IMG/VR virus record: IMGVR_UViG_3300037225_000291
Coordinates: 1 to 24,169 of that record
From: a virus
DNA length: 24,169 nucleotides
Direction: 5' to 3' (one strand)
The notes beneath the pieces were generated by a model. It saw only the letters and a program-made list of their open reading frames with translations, had not been told where the DNA came from and did no database searches. Made by a program: the position numbers and the translations under genes. This document shows positions 1 through 7,346 of the stretch, in pieces (positions within the stretch are counted from its first letter, which is position 1; each line of letters begins with the position of its first letter).

Positions 1-76
1 TTCCATCACTGTTGACGGCAATGTCCGGATAAATAGGGGTCCCCGCGTCAATTGCATCTTGCACTAAGTTTGACAT
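1..76 (-). CDS. Partial gene start, probable tail fibre or distal baseplate protein
   Basis: Only the first 25 codons are inside the window (protein begins MSNLVQDAIDAGTPIYPDIA); the rest lies beyond the left edge. The ATG at 76 has a clear Shine-Dalgarno sequence (CGGAG, about 6 nt upstream) and begins 3 nt after the TAG of the upstream gene, so it belongs to the same operon. The fragment is too short for a family assignment. Its place right after the DUF2612-like gene, at the distal end of a baseplate cluster, is where myoviruses usually encode a fibre or collar protein. That role is inferred from position only. Confidence 0.6.
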   Translation of the reverse strand, partial: MSNLVQDAIDAGTPIYPDIAVNSDG

Positions 77-79
77 ATT

Positions 80-775
80 CTACTCCGTAAATAAAGGTGT
101 CGCTAATTGTCCGCCGTTTACGTCCGTTGAATTATTCCCGAATCCTTTTCCGTTTGAATACCACGGCGTCGCACCGTCAATAGAAAAACAGAAAGGCCGA
201 GATGAACTTTGCTGCACGGAAAGTGCCACGCCACCGGCTTTTACTTTGTCCATGACTTGTTGCCAAAATGGAATAAGCGCGAGGCTACCAGAAAGGTCCT
301 TTCCTAAAAAGTCAGGCCATGATGGATTTTCAAGGTTCAAAACCGCACTTGCGGGTTGCATCTGGATGTAATCAACCTTGCAGGAGGTACCACCTGGAGA
401 GGTCGATAAGAACTGGATAGCCGCAATAAGTCGCTCGGGTTCACCCCTTGAGGCGTTCATTTGGATCTGGGCCCTAAGCGCTATTGCGTACTCCGCATTC
501 GTCATTGTGAGCGAACCGGCAACGATATGCGCCGGACACCCGACAATGCCGCCGATATCGTCGAGCGTTTGGCTGTAGCCGCCCGAGACTGCCGCGTCAA
601 TGCCACGGTACAGGTAGACCGCCATAATCGCTGTTTCAAGCGCCTGTATCTGGTCCGCGAACGCCATGATCTCCTGGGCAAAATACGATACGTCCCCGGC
701 CTTGTTCCGCTTCATGAATTCCGGAAGGAGGCTTATCGCCCGGTCGCTGTAGTTCGGGATTGTCTGCATGCCCAT
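80..775 (-). CDS. DUF2612-like baseplate protein (P2 gpI / Mu gp48-type position)
   Basis: A 231-aa protein that probably links the outer baseplate wedge to the tail fibres. The N-terminal half is helical and contains L-D-D-I-G-G-I-V-G-C-P near residue 71, the 'LDxIGxIVGxPR'-type signature of DUF2612 and related tail protein I families. The C-terminal part is Gly/Ser/Asn-rich (SNGKGFGNNSTDVNGGQL), as expected for a fibre-attachment region. Its ATG overlaps the TAA of the J-like gene (TAATG), and a second ATG two codons later (M3) is an equally possible start. Gene order gp25-like, J-like, then this protein matches simple myovirus baseplates. The family assignment rests on motif and synteny, so the exact role is moderately sure. 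Confidence 0.72.
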   Translation of the reverse strand: MGMQTIPNYSDRAISLLPEFMKRNKAGDVSYFAQEIMAFADQIQALETAIMAVYLYRGIDAAVSGGYSQTLDDIGGIVGCPAHIVAGSLTMTNAEYAIALRAQIQMNASRGEPERLIAAIQFLSTSPGGTSCKVDYIQMQPASAVLNLENPSWPDFLGKDLSGSLALIPFWQQVMDKVKAGGVALSVQQSSSRPFCFSIDGATPWYSNGKGFGNNSTDVNGGQLATPLFTE

Positions 776-1968
776 TAAACTGGCCCCACTACGGTCACGG
801 TCACTGTGCCGGGATACTGGTTATAAGGCACGGCAATGTCGTCTGTCTGCCATCCGCCGCCATCAATGGCCTGTTTGATCGTTATCTTATCCAGACCGCT
901 GCATGCCGCATAAACAGGCCCCAGCCAGCGGTCAATAAGCATGTCCTTGCCTATCAAGAAGCTCGCGGCGTATGCCGCGACAGCGGCCTTGATAAGGGCT
1001 TCGTAGTTGGCGGGAAGCTCTTCTTCGGTGTAGCGCGTTATGGTCACCTCAACGGCCATGTCGACGGGATCGGGCCTGGTAAAGTACACCGTCTGGTTGT
1101 TTCCCTGGGAATCAACAACCACGGAGGAAGTGTTGCCGGTGAGTTTAATCCCACCAGAGGTCCAGGCCCACAGCATGTTCGCAATGTCCTGGTCGGCGCC
1201 ATTGGTGACCATGAATTCCATGCTATGCCCGGGTCGTCCCTGGGCGTCCGCCGCATCGTTCTTGTTTTCAAACCCTCTACAGTTGGTCACGTTAGGGACG
1301 TTATTTAATATATGGGCAGCAATAGAGTCTACGCTGGCGGCCCCGATCACCTTCAGGCTCCTTGATCGCCGTAGGCGGCCCTCAGCGGGAGTTTCAGCAT
1401 TACATCCGGTAACGCCAGGATTTTCGTTATGACATGTGCTCCAATTCGTTACCGCGTCAACGATTGTCCATGTGGTGTTTTCCGGGACCGTAATGGGGCC
1501 TGTCTCGCCCGCACGAAAAACACCCTCCGCCGTGTGGCTGATCTGAAAGATAACAACAGTCTCAAGCAGAGAAAAAACATTTCCGGAAGGGTCCGAAATC
1601 CGTGTCCCTGCGGGTACTGTAACCTGCAAACTGCCGGTTGAAATCAGTTGGCATGTAACTTGCGCAGCTGCTGCCGGAAGCATGTTGAGCCCCACTAGAT
1701 CCACCACGTCCGCAAAGCTGGTATCGTCACCTTTACTCGGAAAGGGCGCATTGTATGCCCCCTGCAGACCCTCCCACGAGTCGGCAAGCAGCTTGCTCAT
1801 GATTCCGATGCGCGTGCCGATCCGCGAGCCCGCCTGTACGTTTGGGGTGCCGTAGATCGCGCGGTACTGCGTTTCGAGCGCCGTCTTGATGTCCGCGAGG
1901 CCAGGCTTGATGAATCCGGTTGGCTGCATGCCGAAATCGGAAAGAACGGTCATTGACGAATAAGACAT
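775..1968 (-). CDS. Baseplate J-like wedge protein
   Basis: A 397-aa protein of the baseplate J family (Mu gp47 / P2 gpJ / T4 gp6-like), which forms the wedge ring that triggers sheath contraction. The N-terminus (FIKPGLADIKTALETQYRAIYG) and the following SRIGTRIGIMSKLLADSWEGLQ are typical family openings. Further family features are AETPAEGRLRRSRSLKVIGAASVDSI in the middle and EVTITRYTEEELPANYEALIKAAVAAY near residue 320. The open frame continues 38 codons upstream to 2082, but that part overlaps the gp25-like gene. The ATG at 1968 has a good Shine-Dalgarno sequence (TTGGAG) and sits right at that gene's stop, so I chose it. The hydrophobic stretch in the longer frame is an out-of-frame artefact, not a signal peptide. 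Confidence 0.9.
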   Translation of the reverse strand: MSYSSMTVLSDFGMQPTGFIKPGLADIKTALETQYRAIYGTPNVQAGSRIGTRIGIMSKLLADSWEGLQGAYNAPFPSKGDDTSFADVVDLVGLNMLPAAAAQVTCQLISTGSLQVTVPAGTRISDPSGNVFSLLETVVIFQISHTAEGVFRAGETGPITVPENTTWTIVDAVTNWSTCHNENPGVTGCNAETPAEGRLRRSRSLKVIGAASVDSIAAHILNNVPNVTNCRGFENKNDAADAQGRPGHSMEFMVTNGADQDIANMLWAWTSGGIKLTGNTSSVVVDSQGNNQTVYFTRPDPVDMAVEVTITRYTEEELPANYEALIKAAVAAYAASFLIGKDMLIDRWLGPVYAACSGLDKITIKQAIDGGGWQTDDIAVPYNQYPGTVTVTVVGPV

Positions 1969-1969
1969 A

Positions 1970-2359
1970 TCAAAACTCCAAATTAGAGAATGAAATATCG
2001 CCGTAAATAGTAAGAGCGGTAAAAGAAACGCTGAAAGCCCTCCGCGCCCGATCAAGCGAAGATCGGTACGCCAGAATTTCAAGGATTTCCGGCGTATCGA
2101 GAATGGCCCCTTTAATAATTATGTCGATTGCGCTCAAGTCCGGGTTCTTCACCATAACCTTGTCGAACCATGGAACACCGATCTGCGTGTCGAGAAACCA
2201 CTCCCCATAAACAAAGCGCAGCCGCTCTTCGCAGTTCTGCCGCACCTGGTCGCGCCCGGACACTATTCCGCCATCATTGATGAAATCCGAATATACGCCG
2301 GCGTCTGCGTTGAACATCAGATCGCCGGTGGTCGGGTCAGCTGCTTCGTCGAAAAGCAT
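1970..2359 (-). CDS. gp25-like / Mu gp46-like baseplate wedge protein
   Basis: A 129-aa protein of the T4 gp25 / P2 gpW / Mu gp46 lysozyme-like wedge family, which connects the first sheath ring to the baseplate. Supporting stretches are QVRQNCEERLRFVYGEWFLD, the following TQIGVPWFDKVM and the C-terminal beta segment ending ISFSNLEF. The start is the ATG at 2359, which overlaps the TAA of the spike gene (TAATG). The frame is open up to 2434, but the extra 25 residues overlap the spike gene and look non-native (Arg/Cys-rich). Its order after the spike and before the J-like gene is the standard arrangement. Confidence 0.87.
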   Translation of the reverse strand: MLFDEAADPTTGDLMFNADAGVYSDFINDGGIVSGRDQVRQNCEERLRFVYGEWFLDTQIGVPWFDKVMVKNPDLSAIDIIIKGAILDTPEILEILAYRSSLDRARRAFSVSFTALTIYGDISFSNLEF

Positions 2360-3039
2360 TATGGCACCAGTCCCTTTGCGAGCACGGTGAGAGAAACAAC
2401 CGGGTGCGGCGCTCCGGTTACGGAACATGCGCACATGCCGGTCACTACGCCATCGGTCGGCAGCAGCGTACCGCCATCCGCAACCGTCTTGCCGTTCAAG
2501 GTCACCAGCCCGGCCGGAGGCGTCGTGATTGCCACGTTTCCGCTCTGCAACAGCTCGACCATGGTGTTGCCGGTTGTATGTTTATGCTTGAGCACGACGC
2601 TCTTATTGTCATACAGCGGGTTATACATTGGATCAGTCGCATTGATTGCGGAGAAATTAAACGGCAGCGCGAAGGCATCAGCGATCTCAAAATGCCTTCC
2701 CGGAAGCGTATCCGCGACATTGGTATCTCCTGCCCACTTTTCAAGGCTACGCTCGCTGAATATCAGAAGTACCTTGTCGCCGGCAGCGACAGGAATAAGC
2801 ACCGAGCAGCTCTGAGTACCAAACGTCAAAAGCAAAACGTTGTGGATGATGGGAAAGGCGCGCTGTTTTCCCAACGTGGAAACAGACCTGATTAATGGTT
2901 TCACGTCGACCGTGAAAGGCGCCGTGGCCGAAACCGTATCGACAACGCCGGGCATGGCGGTATGGACTTCGCGCGACAGCATGTTGAGAAACAGCGATGC
3001 AATCGCAGCGGCGGGGTCTTTTTCATTTAACCCATTCAC
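2359..3039 (-). CDS. Baseplate spike / central puncturing protein (Gp138 / gpV-like)
   Basis: A 226-aa protein resembling the Gp138/gpV/gp45 spike family, which forms the trimeric needle below the hub. Residues 28-115 look like the N-terminal OB-fold (PGVVDTVSATAPFTVDVKPL followed by VLIPVAAGDKVLLIFSERSLEKW). Residues 150-200 (VVLKHKHTTGNTMVELLQSGNVAITTPPAG) are the short beta-prism repeat type usual before the tip. The start codon is GTG, overlapping the hub stop (GTGA), with AAAGG about 10 nt upstream; the first internal ATG is at residue 20. No lysozyme domain is fused. Within the coding sequence, 2899-2917 holds an inverted repeat TTTCACG-N5-CGTGAAA that resembles the site at 7806-7817. 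Confidence 0.84.
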   Translation of the reverse strand: MNGLNEKDPAAAIASLFLNMLSREVHTAMPGVVDTVSATAPFTVDVKPLIRSVSTLGKQRAFPIIHNVLLLTFGTQSCSVLIPVAAGDKVLLIFSERSLEKWAGDTNVADTLPGRHFEIADAFALPFNFSAINATDPMYNPLYDNKSVVLKHKHTTGNTMVELLQSGNVAITTPPAGLVTLNGKTVADGGTLLPTDGVVTGMCACSVTGAPHPVVSLTVLAKGLVP

Positions 3040-3953
3040 GCGATTCTGCCTTTCACCGATGATTTCCAGTCATCACCATGGGAGTCGCCGATATGATGTA
3101 CCTCTGCGACAACAAGCGGTACCGGGGAGTTTGGGATCGATGCCGCAGCGAGTTTGACCGTGTTTCCGGGTTCGGCTTTCGGACAAAGCAGCATATCGAT
3201 ATCGTACCCTCCAAAAGAGAGTGACTCACATCCCGCTTGCGTTTTATTCATCCGCCGCGGGCTTCCAATGAGAAAAGCGGAAAAGCCGGGCGTTCCGTCC
3301 GACCCGGCTCCGCCAGTTTTGCTCTTTACCGGATACATTTTTACCTTGTTGTTTTGCACCGAATAACGCAGCCCAAGCACGTCACAGCATTTTCGCATGG
3401 CATCGGCTGCGGTACCGTGGAATGCCCAGCCCTTTGTCAGCGTCATGTCCGGCATTCCGTTGTTCGCCAGGACTGACATTATTGGCGCCTGGACATCGAG
3501 CGCGAGCACACCCACGATATCGTTTATTATTTGGGTAAGTGAAGCGCCTATCGGGTACGACATGGAAAAAAACGCGGTCTTCAGGTTCACCCCGCCATCC
3601 CAACATGTGAGCGTTGTCTCGACTTCGGGCTTTGTGATGTCATGGGATTGTGTCATTATGTTTCCCATGAAGATCACAGGCAGGCTTTCCACGTCACCCA
3701 TTTCCTCGTATTCCGCCTTCAGGATAGCAGTCATCCCGTCCCTGTATTCCCTCTCCATAGTTCCGGACTTTATAAATGCTCTTGATTCGTCTGAGAGATT
3801 GTTTATTTTGATCGTGCAGGAGTTTGAGCCCGGAAGTTCGGATTTCGTTATGTCGAACATAATCCGCAGCCCCGAGAACCGGCGTGCCTTGTTCTCTTGG
3901 CCAGGGTAGCCGATCGTGAGCGAGTAAATCCTGTTGAAGAAATATTGGTTCAT
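3036..3953 (-). CDS. Baseplate hub protein (Mu gp44 / T4 gp27-like)
   Basis: A 305-aa protein likely to be the trimeric hub joining tail tube and spike. The N-terminal beta domain (residues 1-100, IYSLTIGYPG to IKINNLSDESRAFIKSG) and the central FMGNIMTQSHDITKPEVETTLTC resemble hub domains that carry a tube-like fold. The next part (PIGASLTQIINDIVGVLALD) is the usual hub helix before the NNKVKMYPV strand. The ATG at 3953 overlaps the plug gene's TGA (ATGA) and was preferred to the longer frame up to 4025, whose extra 24 residues (MDTRGWPRRLHRRKK) are basic and read through the plug gene. Hub sequences diverge strongly, so the identification leans on order: Dit-like, plug, hub, spike. Confidence 0.8.
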   Translation of the reverse strand: MNQYFFNRIYSLTIGYPGQENKARRFSGLRIMFDITKSELPGSNSCTIKINNLSDESRAFIKSGTMEREYRDGMTAILKAEYEEMGDVESLPVIFMGNIMTQSHDITKPEVETTLTCWDGGVNLKTAFFSMSYPIGASLTQIINDIVGVLALDVQAPIMSVLANNGMPDMTLTKGWAFHGTAADAMRKCCDVLGLRYSVQNNKVKMYPVKSKTGGAGSDGTPGFSAFLIGSPRRMNKTQAGCESLSFGGYDIDMLLCPKAEPGNTVKLAAASIPNSPVPLVVAEVHHIGDSHGDDWKSSVKGRIA

Positions 3954-4294
3954 ATTTTGCTCGCGTATCGCAGTTCCAGTTTTCTTCCTGCGGTGAAGTC
4001 GTCGCGGCCAGCCTCTTGTGTCCACGTTTCGTTTGATTCATCAATCAGAAAAAATATTCCTGTCGGCAACCCGGCGATGTTGTACTGCAACGTAAGAGGA
4101 TAATTGACCACCATCCTGATACCTGCAAGCAGCATGGCGCCGGATCCGTCCGCGATGTCCATTGACCAGAAGCCTCCGCGGCCGTTCCAATGGAAATAAA
4201 GCGTGTACTGCACTCCATCAAGCGTCACTACCTGCGAGAAGTTCGCGTTTGAAAACAGCGGGATAATGACCGCACCTTCAAAATCGATGCTCAT
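3950..4294 (-). CDS. Baseplate plug-like protein (DUF6983 type)
   Basis: A 114-aa, mostly beta protein. It contains FSQVVTLDGVQYTLYFHWNG, then FWSMDIADGSGAMLLAGIRMV, then LPTGIFFLIDESNETW and the C-terminal ELRYASKI. This pattern (VxLDGxxYxLxFxWN, followed by 'G' plus hydrophobic strands ending in LxY) fits the small plug family described from simple cyanophage-type contractile tails, placed between the Dit-like protein and the hub. It overlaps both neighbours by 4 nt (ATGA). Its role is taken from family and order, since no catalytic residues are expected. Confidence 0.72.
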   Translation of the reverse strand: MSIDFEGAVIIPLFSNANFSQVVTLDGVQYTLYFHWNGRGGFWSMDIADGSGAMLLAGIRMVVNYPLTLQYNIAGLPTGIFFLIDESNETWTQEAGRDDFTAGRKLELRYASKI

Positions 4295-4968
4295 TTTTTA
4301 ACAAGCCCCAGAGTAAGATCGTATGCCCAGCTGCTCGGTTTTGATTTCTTCACCGCTTGTGTACCCTCGTCCTTGGTGTCCATTTGATCGGCCACTCCGC
4401 CGGCCCCTGCAGCGCCGGCGTTAAGAAAATTTATAGTTGCCTGTGACGTGCTCGCCTTTACTACCCGGCATGCGGTCACCTTGAACGGCAGGGAATCGCC
4501 GGTCTTTGAGTCAAAATCGAACTCTAAATTTTCAAAAGCCATATTATTAAAAACGCGCAGATGCGTCGAAATATCGACAAGCAGCGGCTTCGACGGGATG
4601 GTATAGTTGACATCATCGCTCGTCATGCTTGGAATCTTCACCATCCGTCTTCCCATAATGAGAAGCAGCGCCTCGTATGCCGTCATTACCCTATCGTTAC
4701 CTTGATTAACAATCGCCTTATAGTCGCTGAGAAACGGTATCTGCGCGATAGGGGAATTGGTGACGAAACCTTCCATGGTAAACGATTCCGGGTCTTGCCT
4801 GATATGTTCCGAGACATCGAGCCCGGTCTCAACAGGGTATTTCGTAATTTTATTATTGTAGGAATGGCGCTCTGAAATGCCGGCGTCCAACTGAATAAGA
4901 ATGGCCGCCTTTCCCGTTTGCTTGATCGACGGAGGTTCCTTTTTGCGGCCTAAAAGAAGATCAATCAT
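4291..4968 (-). CDS. Dit-like tail protein (DUF6046 type)
   Basis: A 225-aa protein encoded right after the tape measure gene, where myoviruses place the distal tail or baseplate adaptor. Residues 33-75 (ERHSYNNKITKYPVETGLDV then SEHIRQDPESFTMEGFVTNSPI) match the Dit-like N-terminal signature of a 'PVE.G..ISDH....P....EG.VT..P' core. A beta domain follows (VFNNMAFENLEFDFDSKTGD, then LPFKVTACRVV), and the C-terminus is Ala/Gly/Lys-rich and probably flexible. The start lacks a strong Shine-Dalgarno sequence (AAAG, about 7 nt upstream) but lies next to the tape-measure stop, so coupling is likely. Confidence is good for the family and lower for its exact place in the particle. Confidence 0.76.
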   Translation of the reverse strand: MIDLLLGRKKEPPSIKQTGKAAILIQLDAGISERHSYNNKITKYPVETGLDVSEHIRQDPESFTMEGFVTNSPIAQIPFLSDYKAIVNQGNDRVMTAYEALLLIMGRRMVKIPSMTSDDVNYTIPSKPLLVDISTHLRVFNNMAFENLEFDFDSKTGDSLPFKVTACRVVKASTSQATINFLNAGAAGAGGVADQMDTKDEGTQAVKKSKPSSWAYDLTLGLVKK

Positions 4969-4969
4969 T

Positions 4970-6586
4970 TTAATCTTTGTGTTGATTGTAAAGTTGATCA
5001 GTCAGACGCTTCGCCACGCGAGGCATGATGTGGTTCTCGAAATGGTCGTCAAGCGCCTGTATCTGTGTCGCTGTCGAACCGGCCGGAGGATGTATCACGA
5101 TTGAGCCGGTCTGGAAAACCACGTTGCGCCCTGCACCAAGAACGGAAGATGGCCCGGTCCCACTGTATGCGGCCGCCGCCTGTGCTGATCCGGTTCCGAA
5201 CACGTTGCCGGCTGATCGGTCCTTGTCAAAAGCATTTTCGCTGATGATGTTTTTTATCCAGTCCGGAAGCATATTCTCAAGGGTTGCCCATGGGTTCGCC
5301 CAGAGATTGTCCCACCAGGCCTTTACTTCGGTCCACCGCTGATAGAAAAATCCTACAACGGCATCAAGCATCCCGTTAATTCCCTGCACAATCGGGTTAT
5401 TTGAGTTGTTAAGGAACGCAGCCAGGGAGCCGGTGAGCGTGTTTGCCTGGTCCCCGAATTTCATGTACATAAAGATGTCCTGCGCAATCAGAGCAATGGC
5501 CGAGAGCAGGATCAAGACCGGACCTGCCGTCACCATAATGCCGCCGATAGCTTTTGCAATATTTCCAAATATTCCTGCGAACCCCGCTATTTTCAGCATG
5601 GCAACCGTGGTTAATATTCCAGTAAAAACGGAGAGCAGCTTTCCAACTCCCACAAGTGCCGGGCCAGTCGCGACCGCAATACCGCCAAGCACAACGATAA
5701 GCGTCTTCATGCCCGGACTGGTCTTGTCCAGGATGTTGCGCAGCTTATCCATAAAATTCGTGAGACGCTCGATCCATTTTTGCAATCCCACCGATTTGTC
5801 CAGGGTTTCGCCGATTTTCGCGCGAAGCAGGAAAAACGACTGGCTGAGCAATTGCGTTTTTTTGGAGAGCGTATGTGTGCGTTCTTCAGATTTGCCCCAA
5901 TACCTGCCGCCAGGCCCGCCTTCCCGCTGAAAGAGCGACATGATAGAGCTGGCGTCAATCCGCCCGGACTGCGCCATCTGCATTAACCGTCGCTGCCCGT
6001 ATGCGGTTGAAGCGTCAACGCCGAACACCGCGCGCATTGCCTGGGCGCTTACCATGTGCTGCCGCTGCATGCGCTTCAGGATCATTCCGGCGGATGCCGG
6101 GGAATTTATCATCATTTGGGTATACTCAATCATCGTCCCGATGTCCTGCCCTGTACCGGCGGCGATATTGGAAAAAACCTTGAAATCCGGGATAATGTCT
6201 TTCGTGGCATATCCAAGTCGGTGCATTTCTTGGGCAAATGCCGCAACCTGGTCGGCGTTCGATTCTACACCCTTTGCTGTTTCGTAGAATTGGTCAGTCA
6301 TGGCGGCGCCCTTTTTCTGGGAACCGAGGAGCACGCCCCATTTGTTTTGCAGATTGTCGAGTTTTGATTCCGCCATGACAGAGACCGTGGCCAGTCCTAC
6401 GAGCGGGGCCGTGAGATACATGGACATTTTCATGCCGACCTTGGTGATGCCGTCGGCCGCGCGCTCAAGGTTCCTGTATAATTTGTCCGTCTTCGTGTAG
6501 ATACGGCCTATCGCCTTGTCATAAACGTCAAGACCGCGTTCATCGACGGTGAAACCTATCTTCGTTATAAGTTCGCGGAGTGTCAT
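4970..6586 (-). CDS. Tail tape measure protein
   Basis: A 538-aa protein that sets tail length and occupies the tube lumen before DNA ejection. The N-terminus (ELITKIGFTVDERGLDVYDKAI) and residues 40-75 match the tape-measure opening of contractile-tailed phages. Residues 75-290 are helical, with many Gln/Met/Lys. Residues 293-370 form a long hydrophobic, Gly/Ala-rich block (GGIAVATGPALVGVG, VTAGPVLILLSAIALIAQD), the usual membrane-inserting part. The C-terminus is a small beta segment (NVVFQTGSIVIHPPAGSTAT). Using the family rule of about 1.5 A per residue, 538 residues suggest a tail of roughly 80 nm. The start overlaps the stop of the frameshifted chaperone extension (ATGA), with AGGGGAA as ribosome-binding site. 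Confidence 0.92.
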   Translation of the reverse strand: MTLRELITKIGFTVDERGLDVYDKAIGRIYTKTDKLYRNLERAADGITKVGMKMSMYLTAPLVGLATVSVMAESKLDNLQNKWGVLLGSQKKGAAMTDQFYETAKGVESNADQVAAFAQEMHRLGYATKDIIPDFKVFSNIAAGTGQDIGTMIEYTQMMINSPASAGMILKRMQRQHMVSAQAMRAVFGVDASTAYGQRRLMQMAQSGRIDASSIMSLFQREGGPGGRYWGKSEERTHTLSKKTQLLSQSFFLLRAKIGETLDKSVGLQKWIERLTNFMDKLRNILDKTSPGMKTLIVVLGGIAVATGPALVGVGKLLSVFTGILTTVAMLKIAGFAGIFGNIAKAIGGIMVTAGPVLILLSAIALIAQDIFMYMKFGDQANTLTGSLAAFLNNSNNPIVQGINGMLDAVVGFFYQRWTEVKAWWDNLWANPWATLENMLPDWIKNIISENAFDKDRSAGNVFGTGSAQAAAAYSGTGPSSVLGAGRNVVFQTGSIVIHPPAGSTATQIQALDDHFENHIMPRVAKRLTDQLYNQHKD

Positions 6587-6861
6587 TGTTCCCCTGGCGG
6601 TTTTGGCCTGGTCATTTCCGTGACCGCTTCTTCGATTGCGGATCTCAAGTCCAGTACAGCGTTTGCTTCCACGATGTCCATAAACGTATAGCTGGTGTTG
6701 ATCTCCTGCCGTGTTGCCCAGTTTTCGGCAATGAGTCTGTGGATCATGTACTTTGCCCGAACGCGCTCATCAAGCTGGTCGGTGAGCTCTTTTACTTTTC
6801 GGGCGATTCGGTCGGCGTCTTTTGAGCTGCTACGCTTTCCATTCCAGAGCCGACCACGGCG
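6583..6861 (-). CDS. -1 frame extension of the tail assembly chaperone (gpGT-type fusion)
   Basis: This region has no start codon of its own with a ribosome-binding site. It is open in the -1 frame from the slippery site at 6867-6861 to a TGA that overlaps the tape-measure ATG (ATGA). After frameshifting the ribosome would add 92 residues, beginning RRGRLWNGKRSS and continuing through ADRIARKVKELTDQLDERVR to the end TRPKPPGEQ, giving a 241-aa fusion instead of the 171-aa short form. The extension is charged, helical and protein-like, and it fills exactly the gap between chaperone and tape measure. By analogy with lambda G/GT and Mu-like phages, the extension would bind tape measure or tube subunits during tail assembly. 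Confidence 0.86.
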   Translation of the reverse strand, partial: RRGRLWNGKRSSSKDADRIARKVKELTDQLDERVRAKYMIHRLIAENWATRQEINTSYTFMDIVEANAVLDLRSAIEEAVTEMTRPKPPGEQ

Positions 6862-7307
6862 AAAAAATCGGCATAATTCTCCGTGAGCGTGTACCAGAGC
6901 ACCTTGTACATGAACAGGATTTTTCCCTTAAAAACCTCGTTATAGTGCCGCGGTTCCGCCACAGGTTTTCCGTCGACTGTCGTGTGGGTGAACGCCAATT
7001 GCAGGAAGGTAAGCCACTCGCGCGCGGTCATGTTGTCGTGGATTTCCTTGACCGCCTGCGCGATGAGTGAGAAGTCTATGGAGTCAAGATCGGTTTCGAG
7101 CAGTTTGGCGATATTGATTTTAGGTTTTTCGCCGTTCTCGGCTGGTTCAGCCGCGCCGCCGAAAAGCGACCGCAGCGAGGCAATGCCCATAACCAAAGCG
7201 GGACCGAGGCATTTCTCCAACTGGTAAAATACCAGCGTGGATGTTTCCCCGAAAAGCGGGGGGGCCGCGACGGTGCGGCCATCGATTACCTTGAATTTTC
7301 CTTCCAT
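6792..7307 (-). CDS. Tail assembly chaperone, short (zero-frame) form
   Basis: A 171-aa protein between tube and tape measure, in the standard place of the gpG-type chaperone that keeps the tape measure soluble and directs tube polymerisation. The last part (GKILFMYKVLWYTLTENYADFF) matches the common end of phage tail assembly chaperone families, 'F.G.L.EL.KVLW..L..N..DFF', with the frameshift site at the DFF motif. Residues 72-103 (SIDFSLIAQAVKEIHDNMTA) form the helical core. Its ribosome-binding site is a strong CCGGAGG. The residues after the slippery site (AVVGSGMESVAAQKTPTESPEK) are low-complexity, as often seen in the short form. Confidence 0.86.
   Translation of the reverse strand: MEGKFKVIDGRTVAAPPLFGETSTLVFYQLEKCLGPALVMGIASLRSLFGGAAEPAENGEKPKINIAKLLETDLDSIDFSLIAQAVKEIHDNMTAREWLTFLQLAFTHTTVDGKPVAEPRHYNEVFKGKILFMYKVLWYTLTENYADFFAVVGSGMESVAAQKTPTESPEK
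6810..6855 (-). promoter_or_regulatory. Stem-loop stimulating the -1 frameshift
   Basis: Five nt downstream of the slippery heptamer (spacer GCCGT) the mRNA reads GGTCGGC. A perfect complement, GCCGACC, occurs 32 nt later. A 7-bp, mostly GC stem at a 5-nt spacing is what frameshift stimulators usually show. Whether the 32-nt loop folds further, or forms a pseudoknot, cannot be decided by eye. Confidence 0.65.
6861..6867 (-). other. Slippery heptamer for programmed -1 ribosomal frameshift
   Basis: On the coding strand the zero-frame codons read GAT TTT TTC, so the heptamer T TTT TTC fits X XXY YYZ exactly: both tRNAs can re-pair one base back on TTT TTT. It lies at residues 147-149 (Asp-Phe-Phe) of the chaperone. 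The -1 frame then stays open for 92 codons, to a stop that overlaps the next gene's start. Alternatives nearer the zero-frame stop (C GAA AAG, T CAA AAG) do not fit the canonical pattern. Confidence 0.85.
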
Positions 7308-7346
7308 GATGCAAATCCTCCGGTTTATTGTGATTGCAAAAGGGTG

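Noticed and set aside
1969-2082. Longer N-terminus of the J-like protein with a hydrophobic, signal-peptide-like stretch
   Set aside because: It is the out-of-frame reading of the gp25-like gene. The ATG at 1968 has a good ribosome-binding site and lies at the gene junction.
3954-4025. Longer N-terminus of the hub protein
   Set aside because: The extra 24 residues overlap the plug gene and are basic and unlike hub proteins; the ATGA junction marks the start at 3953.
6792-6803. C GAA AAG just before the chaperone stop as the frameshift site
   Set aside because: The P-site pairing would be poor (GAA to CGA). The T TTT TTC site 60 nt upstream fits the rule exactly and has a correctly spaced stem.
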